Position numbers and translations under genes: made by a program. 64,000 bases of DNA from Pinirhizobacter soli (GTDB lineage: Bacteria > Pseudomonadota > Gammaproteobacteria > Xanthomonadales > Rhodanobacteraceae): the NCBI RefSeq assembly GCF_015905305.1, contig NZ_JADZLQ010000001.1:1202599-1266598 (forward strand), read 5' to 3'. Below are positions 58,492 to 64,000 of the stretch, piece by piece. The notes under the pieces were generated by a model. It did no database searches. It had not been told where the DNA came from and saw nothing but the letters and a program-made list of their open reading frames with translations. Within the stretch, counting starts at the first letter, position 1. Each line of letters opens with the position of its first letter.

Positions 58492-59664
58492 CTAGAACAG
58501 GTCGATGTCGCCGGCGCTCATCGAGGTTTGCAGCGCCGGGCCGCGCGAACGAAGGCGGGCCTTCTCGCGCTGTTCGGCCAGGCGGGCGCGCATCTTCTGG
58601 GCACGGGCGCCAAGCTCGGAGGCATCGGTGGACGCGCAGGCGAGCTCCTCGATGTCGCGGGTGCAGTCGGCGGTGATCTCCTGCAGTTCCACCAGGCGCG
58701 TGCGCGTCTGGTGCAGGAGCTGGCTGAGGATGTCTTCGAACTGCAGCGAGCGGATGGTGGTCGATACGTCGGCGCCCAGGCCGCGGTTGATGGTGGCGGC
58801 CTCGTCGGCGGCGGCATTGGTGCGCGCATCGCTCTCGGTCAGGTGCACCATCATGCCGTCGATGCCGCCCTTGGCTGCCAGGGCCACGCTCATGTCCTGC
58901 GAGGCCATGGCGCCAACCAGCTCGCGCAGCTGTTCCATGGACTTGCGCGAACGCTCGACGTGGGTGCCGATCTTCTCGTTGAACTGATTCGAATGCTGGG
59001 CGAGGTTGCGGATCTCGCCGGCAACCACGGCGAAGCCGCGGCCGGACTCACCGGCGCGCGCGGCCTCGATGGCGGCGTTGAGCGCCAGCAGGTTGGTTTC
59101 CTCGGCGATGGTGTTGACGTTCTTCAGCAGCGCGAAGACGGCGTCCATCTCGCGGCTCATGCCGTCGATGCGGTAGACGATGCGCAGGCTCTCGCGCGAC
59201 AGCTGCACGATCAGGCCGACGAAGTGCTCGAGCAGGTCGCCCGTGTGGGAAGCGAAGTCCTGGACTGAAATGCCCTTGCCCGAGGCTTCGATGATCTGGC
59301 GCAGCAACGCCTGCTGCATGCCGGTCTTGCGGGAAAGGCCGTCGAAGCCACCGCCTAGTTCCGCCACGGCGTCACGCAGCAGATCCAGCGCCTGGTGCAG
59401 CTCGCGGCTGGCGTGGCCCAGTTCGTCGACGATGGCGCTGCGCACTTCTTCCATGGCCTCGCGCACGGCAACCGGGTCGTTGGAGGAAGCTTCAACGACC
59501 TCTACGGCGGCCCCGCGACGGTGGAAGAGCACGATCCAGCAGCCGGCCAGCACGGCCACCGCCAGCGGCGCCACCCAGGCGCCGTGGAAGGCCAGCACGG
59601 CCACCATGGCCAGGGCGCTGATGACAAGGCCAACCAGCCTGTCGCGGGAATGATTGACGTCCAT
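58492..59664 (-). CDS. MCP-like protein with a CheZ-like C-terminal motif
   Basis: 390 residues from the ATG at 59664. Two membrane helices (about 9-28 and 30-47) are joined by a very short loop, so there is no periplasmic sensor. A coiled coil carries the receptor tip [19 protein letters not shown] (188-206) and [15 protein letters not shown]. Residues 309-317, FEDILSQLL, resemble the CheZ active-site helix (F-Q-D-L-T-G-Q-V-I) with D311 and Q315 in the phosphatase positions. A charged linker and the tail AGDIDLF follow. It could join a receptor hairpin to CheY-phosphate hydrolysis, an inference. It is 17 bp after cheB. Confidence 0.75.
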   Translation of the reverse strand: MDVNHSRDRLVGLVISALAMVAVLAFHGAWVAPLAVAVLAGCWIVLFHRRGAAVEVVEASSNDPVAVREAMEEVRSAIVDELGHASRELHQALDLLRDAVAELGGGFDGLSRKTGMQQALLRQIIEASGKGISVQDFASHTGDLLEHFVGLIVQLSRESLRIVYRIDGMSREMDAVFALLKNVNTIAEETNLLALNAAIEAARAGESGRGFAVVAGEIRNLAQHSNQFNEKIGTHVERSRKSMEQLRELVGAMASQDMSVALAAKGGIDGMMVHLTESDARTNAAADEAATINRGLGADVSTTIRSLQFEDILSQLLHQTRTRLVELQEITADCTRDIEELACASTDASELGARAQKMRARLAEQREKARLRSRGPALQTSMSAGDIDLF

Positions 59665-59681
59665 GATGTTGCCTTTGCAGT

Positions 59682-60785
59682 TCAGCTCGCCACGCGCGTG
59701 GGCGCGGCGGCAATGGGAAGATGGGAGAGCGCCAGGATTCGCGAGGCGATCTGGTCCAGCGGCAGTACCTGGTCGGCGGCACCCGCCTTGAAAGCGGCGC
59801 CGGGCATGCCCCAGACCACCGAGGATGCCTCGTCCTGTACCAGGGTCGGCGCGCCGCCCTGGCGCAGCTCGCCCAGGCCGCGGGCACCGTCGTCGCCCAT
59901 GCCGGTCAAGAGCACGCCGATGGCGGCGGCGCCGACGCCGGCGGCCACCGAGCGGAACAGCACATCCACGCTTGGCTTGTGCCGGTTCACCGGCGGGCCA
60001 TCGTGCAGGCGGCAGACGTAGCTCGCGCCGTTCCACACCACCAGGAGGTGGTGGCTGCCTGGCGCGATATACGCGTGGCCCGGCTGCACGGGCTGGCCAT
60101 CGCGGGCTTCCACCACGCGCATGGCCGAGCACTTGTCCATGCGTTCGGCGAAGGGGCCTGAGAACGCCGCGGGAATATGTTGGGTGATGACGATGGGCGG
60201 AGCATCCGGCGGCATCGCCTCCAGCACCACGCGGATCGCTTCGGTACCGCCGGTGGATGCACCGATGGCGATGATTCGCTGGCCACCGCGGCTGCCGGCG
60301 GCCTGGGTCATCGGCAATACCGCATCGGCGGAGAGGCGCGGCGGCACCTCGAGCCTGGCCACGTCCGTCGAACGGGCCTTGGGCCGCGAGGCGGCTGCCA
60401 GCCGGACTTTCTGGCAGATCGCCTGGGTGTTCTCGGGCAGGTTGTTGGCCAGGTCGTTGTCAGGCTTGGCGAAGAAGTCCACCGCGCCCAGCTCCAGCGC
60501 GCGCAGGGTGACATCGGCACCGGCCGTGGTGAGGCTGGACACCATCACCACGGGCATCGGCCGCAGCCGCATGAGGTTCTCAAGGAAGGTCAGGCCGTCC
60601 ATGCGCGGCATTTCCACGTCCAGGGTCAGAACGTCCGGCGAAAGTGCCTTGATCTTGTCGCGTGCGATCAACGGATCGGCAGCCACGCCCACCACCTCGA
60701 TCGCGGGATCGGAGGAGAGCATGGTCGTCAGCAACTGCCGCACCAGGGCGGAGTCGTCGACGATGAGGACGCGGACTTTTTGCAT
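59682..60785 (-). CDS. cheB: Protein-glutamate methylesterase/deamidase CheB
   Basis: 367 residues. The N-terminal receiver has acidic D10/D11 and the phosphorylated D56 in [12 protein letters not shown]. The C-terminal esterase has the triad S177 ([10 protein letters not shown]), H203 (TQHIPAAFS) and D299 (TGMGDDGA). It removes methyl groups from receptors, opposing CheR. It lies between cheD and the MCP-like gene. Confidence 0.97.
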   Translation of the reverse strand: MQKVRVLIVDDSALVRQLLTTMLSSDPAIEVVGVAADPLIARDKIKALSPDVLTLDVEMPRMDGLTFLENLMRLRPMPVVMVSSLTTAGADVTLRALELGAVDFFAKPDNDLANNLPENTQAICQKVRLAAASRPKARSTDVARLEVPPRLSADAVLPMTQAAGSRGGQRIIAIGASTGGTEAIRVVLEAMPPDAPPIVITQHIPAAFSGPFAERMDKCSAMRVVEARDGQPVQPGHAYIAPGSHHLLVVWNGASYVCRLHDGPPVNRHKPSVDVLFRSVAAGVGAAAIGVLLTGMGDDGARGLGELRQGGAPTLVQDEASSVVWGMPGAAFKAGAADQVLPLDQIASRILALSHLPIAAAPTRVAS

Positions 60786-60842
60786 GGGTTACCGGTGCCT
60801 GTGCCTGTTGCAGCTTATGGATTGCCCTGGCGAAGGGAGCTC

Positions 60843-61502
60843 TTAGAAAAGCTCCACTTCCCCCTTTATCGGATCGTTGGCCAAACGCTTGAGGTAACGC
60901 CGCTCGCGCTCGACCAGGGTGGTGTCGTGGACTGCCCGCAGGTGCCGGACCCTGGCTTTTCCCGAATGGGGGAAAAACTGCACCTGGCGGGGATAGACGT
61001 CGCCCAGGTCCGAGGCGCACAGGTCCAGCCCCTCGGCCGCCACGTACTTGCGGACGAAATCGATGTTGCGCTGGCCGATGTCGGTCATCGCGGCAAGCAC
61101 GCGGGCGCCGCCGAAGATCTTCACTTCCAGGTCCTGGCGCTGGCCGCCGGCCCGCAGGATGGCGTTGATCAGCTGTTCCATGGCGTCGTTGCCGTAGCGG
61201 GCGCCGCGGCTGACGGTCGCCGTCCAGCCATCGCGCGGGCCGGTGGGCTCGGGCAGCATGAAATGGTTCATGCCGCCGATCCCGCGGCGCTTGTCGCGCA
61301 CGCAGGCGGAGACACACGAACCCAGCACGGTGGAGACCATCTCCTGCTGGGCGCTGACATAAAACTCGCCGGGAAGGATCTTCACCGTCACGCAGTCCTG
61401 CGCCGGGTCCCAGAACCGCCGCACGTGCTCGAAACCGGGCAGCACCCGTTGTGGGTCGAAACCGACGAACGTGCGGGGCGGCGACTGGGGCACGGTGGTC
61501 AT
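60843..61502 (-). CDS. cheD: Chemoreceptor glutamine deamidase CheD
   Basis: 219 residues from the ATG at 61502, overlapping the cheR stop (ATGA). The catalytic cysteine is C63 in LGSCVSACVRD and the histidine H80 in GIGGMNHFMLP, 17 residues apart as in characterised CheD. It ends in KGEVELF, resembling the tail of the MCP-like protein. It deamidates receptor glutamines. Confidence 0.95.
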   Translation of the reverse strand: MTTVPQSPPRTFVGFDPQRVLPGFEHVRRFWDPAQDCVTVKILPGEFYVSAQQEMVSTVLGSCVSACVRDKRRGIGGMNHFMLPEPTGPRDGWTATVSRGARYGNDAMEQLINAILRAGGQRQDLEVKIFGGARVLAAMTDIGQRNIDFVRKYVAAEGLDLCASDLGDVYPRQVQFFPHSGKARVRHLRAVHDTTLVERERRYLKRLANDPIKGEVELF

Positions 61503-62377
61503 GCGGTGCGCTTCCGGTAGATGGTGCGTCCCACCAGGTCGAAGTCCTCGGAGAGGCCATACATGGATTCGGAATGCCCGAGGAAAAGGTAACCGTCGTC
61601 CACCAGCTGCTGCGCATAGCGCGCGAACAACCGCTGCTTGGTCGGCTTGTCGAAATAGATCACCACGTTGCGGCAGAAGATCGCATCGAAGCGATGCTGC
61701 ATCGGCCACTCATGCAAGAGGTTCAGTGGAAGTATCGTCACCAGTTCGCGCAGCCGCGGGTGCACGCGGGCGAGCCCGGCGTAGCTGCCTTCGCCGCGCT
61801 GGAACCAGCGCTGGCGGCGCGCTTCTTCGACACCCGCCAGGCGATCGATCGGGTACACGCCCTCCCGCGCGGTGCGCAGGGCTTGGGGCGAAAGGTCCGT
61901 GGCAAGGATCTTGGCGTCGATGGGGCCGTCGAATTTTTCCAGCGCCTCGGCCAGCACCATCGCCATGGCGTAGGGCTCCTCGCCGGTGGAACAGCCGGCC
62001 GACCAGATGCGCAGGCGACCGTTGCGCTTTTCCTTCAGCCAACGGGGCAACAGCTCGTTGGCAATGAAGTCGTAGTGGTGCACCTCGCGGAAGAACGAGG
62101 TGACGTTGGTGCTGATCGCGCTTGCCAGTTCGCCCATTTCCGCATCGGGATCCGAACGCAACAGTTGGCAGTACGCGGCGAAGCCATCGAGCTTCAGTGC
62201 TCGCAGGCGGCGCAACAGGCGGCCCTGCACCAACTGGCGCTTGTGGTCGCCCAGGCTGATGCCGCAATGGGTATGCACGAACTGACGCAGGAACTCGAAC
62301 TCGGCATCGCCCAGCACGGGGCCGCCCACGCCCGGGGGCGCGGCGAAATCGCCGTCATCCACGGGGCGGGCACTCAC
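61499..62377 (-). CDS. cheR: Chemotaxis protein methyltransferase CheR
   Basis: 292 residues from a GTG at 62377 that directly abuts the MCP stop; AAGGA lies within the MCP end. The SAM-binding motif is WSAGCSTGEEPYAMAM, and IFCRNVVIYFDKPTK and FLGHSESM are further signatures. It methylates receptor glutamates using SAM. Confidence 0.97.
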   Translation of the reverse strand: MSARPVDDGDFAAPPGVGGPVLGDAEFEFLRQFVHTHCGISLGDHKRQLVQGRLLRRLRALKLDGFAAYCQLLRSDPDAEMGELASAISTNVTSFFREVHHYDFIANELLPRWLKEKRNGRLRIWSAGCSTGEEPYAMAMVLAEALEKFDGPIDAKILATDLSPQALRTAREGVYPIDRLAGVEEARRQRWFQRGEGSYAGLARVHPRLRELVTILPLNLLHEWPMQHRFDAIFCRNVVIYFDKPTKQRLFARYAQQLVDDGYLFLGHSESMYGLSEDFDLVGRTIYRKRTA

Positions 62378-64000
62378 TTAGAATTCCTTCCAGGCGCCGC
62401 TGTCGGCCGTCTCGGCCGCGCGCGTGGCACGGGTCGGCTGCGACTGCCGTACTGCTTCGAGGATGGCGCTGACTTCGTTGGCCTGGGCGTTCGCACGCAC
62501 CACGGGGCTCCTCACCGCCACGGCGGCCTCGGCCTCGTTGCCGAAGCGGAAGAAACCGACCTGGCGGGAAAGCTCGCCGGCCTGTTCCTGCATCGCACGG
62601 GCGGCGGCGGCAGCTTCTTCCACCAGGGCTGCGTTCTGCTGGGTCATTTCGTCCATCTGCAGCACGGCGTGGTTGACCTGGTCGATGCCCGCGGACTGTT
62701 CGTGGCTGGCCGCGGCGATCTCGGCAACGATGTCGGTGACCTTCTTCACGCTGTCGACGATCTCGGCCAGTGCCTTGCCCGACTGGTCCACCAGTTCCGA
62801 GCCGGTACGCACCTTCTCGGCGCTGTCGTTGATCAGGCCCTTGATTTCCTTGGCCGCGCCGGCGCTGCGTCCGGCGAGGTTGCGCACTTCCGTGGCCACT
62901 ACGGCGAAGCCGCGGCCCTGCTCGCCGGCACGCGCCGCTTCCACGGCGGCATTGAGCGCCAGGAGGTTGGTCTGGAAGGCGATCTCGTCGATCAGGCTCA
63001 CAATGTCAGCGATCTTGCGGCTGGAGGTATTGATCTCGCGCATGGCGGTGACAGCCTGGGCCACCACTTCGCCGCCGCGCTCGGCCTGTTCACGGGCACC
63101 GCGGGCCAACTGGTTGGCGTGGCTGGCGTTCTCGGCGTTCTGCTTCACGGTGGAGGTCATTTCCTCCATGGAAGAGGCCGTTTCTTCGAGGCTGGAAGCC
63201 TGTTCCTGCGTGCGCTGGGAAAGGTCGTCATTGCCACGGGCGATCTGCTGCGAAGCGCTGGAGACGGCGGTGGAACCATGACGCACTTCGCCAACGATAC
63301 CCACCAGGCGCTGGTCCATGCTGCGGAAGGCCTCGAGCAGGCGGCCCAGTTCATCATCACGTCGGGTTTCGATGACATGGCCGAGCTTGCCTTCGGCAAT
63401 CTCGTTGGCCACCTTCACCGCGTAGCCAAGCGTACGCACGATGGAGCGGATCAACAGGCCCGCCACCAGCAGCGACACCAACAGGCCCAGCGCCAGGGCG
63501 GCGATGGAAACCACGCGGATCTTCTTGTAGGTCGCCACCTGGGCATCGAAGATCGCCTGGGCATCGGCGCGCTGCGCCTCGACCAGCTTGGCCAGCGTTT
63601 CCTGGCGCTGCATCAGCAGGGGACGCATTTCCAGTTCCAGCGAGTCGCTGGCACCGGCATCGCCCTGCTTGAGCGCATCGACGACATCCGACTTGGCCTG
63701 GGCGTAGTCCTGGTCGGTGGAATGCCATTCCTTCAGCGCCGCGGCAACCGTCGTCGACTTGGGATAGGTCTCGAACTTCTTCTTGAGGTCGGCCTGCTTC
63801 GCCTGCAGCTTTTCGAATTCGGCCAGTTTCTGCTTGACCTGGTCGGGCTTGGCGACCACGACGGCGGCCTCGCCCAGCACGATGAATTCCTGCAACGTGG
63901 CGGTATTGATCTGGCTTACCAGCTGCGCGGGCTCGAGTTCTTCCTCGTAGATCTGCCGCGTGCCTTCGTTCTGGCGGTACATCGAGCCAAGGCCGATGGC
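62378..64000 (-). CDS. Methyl-accepting chemotaxis protein, partial (5' end outside window)
   Basis: The start lies beyond the right edge; about 540 C-terminal residues are visible. They include most of a helical periplasmic ligand-binding domain (four-helix-bundle type), a membrane helix ([21 protein letters not shown]), HAMP, and a full signalling hairpin with [20 protein letters not shown]. The end reads AWKEF, matching the x-W-x-x-F pentapeptide that tethers CheR and CheB in enteric receptors. It is the first visible gene of the chemotaxis cluster. Confidence 0.93.
   Translation of the reverse strand, partial: AIGLGSMYRQNEGTRQIYEEELEPAQLVSQINTATLQEFIVLGEAAVVVAKPDQVKQKLAEFEKLQAKQADLKKKFETYPKSTTVAAALKEWHSTDQDYAQAKSDVVDALKQGDAGASDSLELEMRPLLMQRQETLAKLVEAQRADAQAIFDAQVATYKKIRVVSIAALALGLLVSLLVAGLLIRSIVRTLGYAVKVANEIAEGKLGHVIETRRDDELGRLLEAFRSMDQRLVGIVGEVRHGSTAVSSASQQIARGNDDLSQRTQEQASSLEETASSMEEMTSTVKQNAENASHANQLARGAREQAERGGEVVAQAVTAMREINTSSRKIADIVSLIDEIAFQTNLLALNAAVEAARAGEQGRGFAVVATEVRNLAGRSAGAAKEIKGLINDSAEKVRTGSELVDQSGKALAEIVDSVKKVTDIVAEIAAASHEQSAGIDQVNHAVLQMDEMTQQNAALVEEAAAAARAMQEQAGELSRQVGFFRFGNEAEAAVAVRSPVVRANAQANEVSAILEAVRQSQPTRATRAAETADSGAWKEF

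Overview
The window looks like the chromosome of a high-GC gammaproteobacterium of the Xanthomonadales/Lysobacterales, probably a Rhodanobacteraceae member such as a Luteibacter- or Dyella-like organism. This is an inference from gene content and order, not from a database search. Supporting signs are the block lolB-ispE-tRNA-Gln-prs-rplY-pth-ychF, the split PntA subunits, a MoaC-MoaB fusion and a sigma factor/DUF3619/DUF3106 cassette.

Positions 1-23,450 (all minus strand) form one long transcription/translation supercluster. In transcription order it reads tRNA-Tyr, tRNA-Gly, tRNA-Thr, tufB, tRNA-Trp, secE, nusG, rplK, rplA, rplJ, rplL, rpoB, rpoC, rpsL, rpsG, fusA, tufA and then the S10 operon (rpsJ, rplC, rplD, rplW, rplB, rpsS, rplV, rpsC, rplP, rpmC, start of rpsQ). 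Near-consensus promoters precede the tRNA-tufB unit and rplK. An L10 leader precedes rplJ, and hairpins that could act as attenuators sit before rpsL and between rpsG and fusA. The two tuf genes appear identical over 1,191 bp.

Positions 23,450-36,770 hold a hotdog thioesterase, a partner-switch pair (a receptor-type SpoIIE phosphatase fused to an RsbW-like kinase domain, plus a STAS antagonist) and ychF-pth-rplY-prs-tRNA-Gln. Next come an in-frame GNAT-IspE fusion, lolB and a TPR lipoprotein, then the divergent hemA-prfA pair. Positions 36,764-46,400 carry a TlpA-like redoxin, a BrkB/YihY membrane protein, wrbA, a DUF2069 protein, an AidB-like acyl-CoA dehydrogenase, a one-domain asparaginase, two tandem secreted M4 metallopeptidases and sufT.

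Positions 46,500-54,230 carry the proton-translocating transhydrogenase genes (pntAa, pntAb, pntB). They are split by an oppositely oriented cassette of an ECF sigma factor, a one-helix membrane protein and a periplasmic protein made of 18-residue repeats. A nitroreductase, a 5'-3' exonuclease, a NUDIX hydrolase and a small secreted protein follow.

Positions 54,229-64,000 (minus strand) hold a chemotaxis cluster (an MCP cut by the window edge, cheR, cheD, cheB, an unusual MCP-like protein, a STAS protein), followed downstream by molybdenum-cofactor genes (moaA, moaD, moaE, moaCB, moeA). The most interesting item is the MCP-like protein at 58,492-59,664. Its C-terminal part carries a CheZ-type D-x-x-x-Q motif and a short acidic-hydrophobic tail, so it may be a receptor/CheY-phosphatase hybrid. 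No insertion sequence, prophage or CRISPR array was seen.
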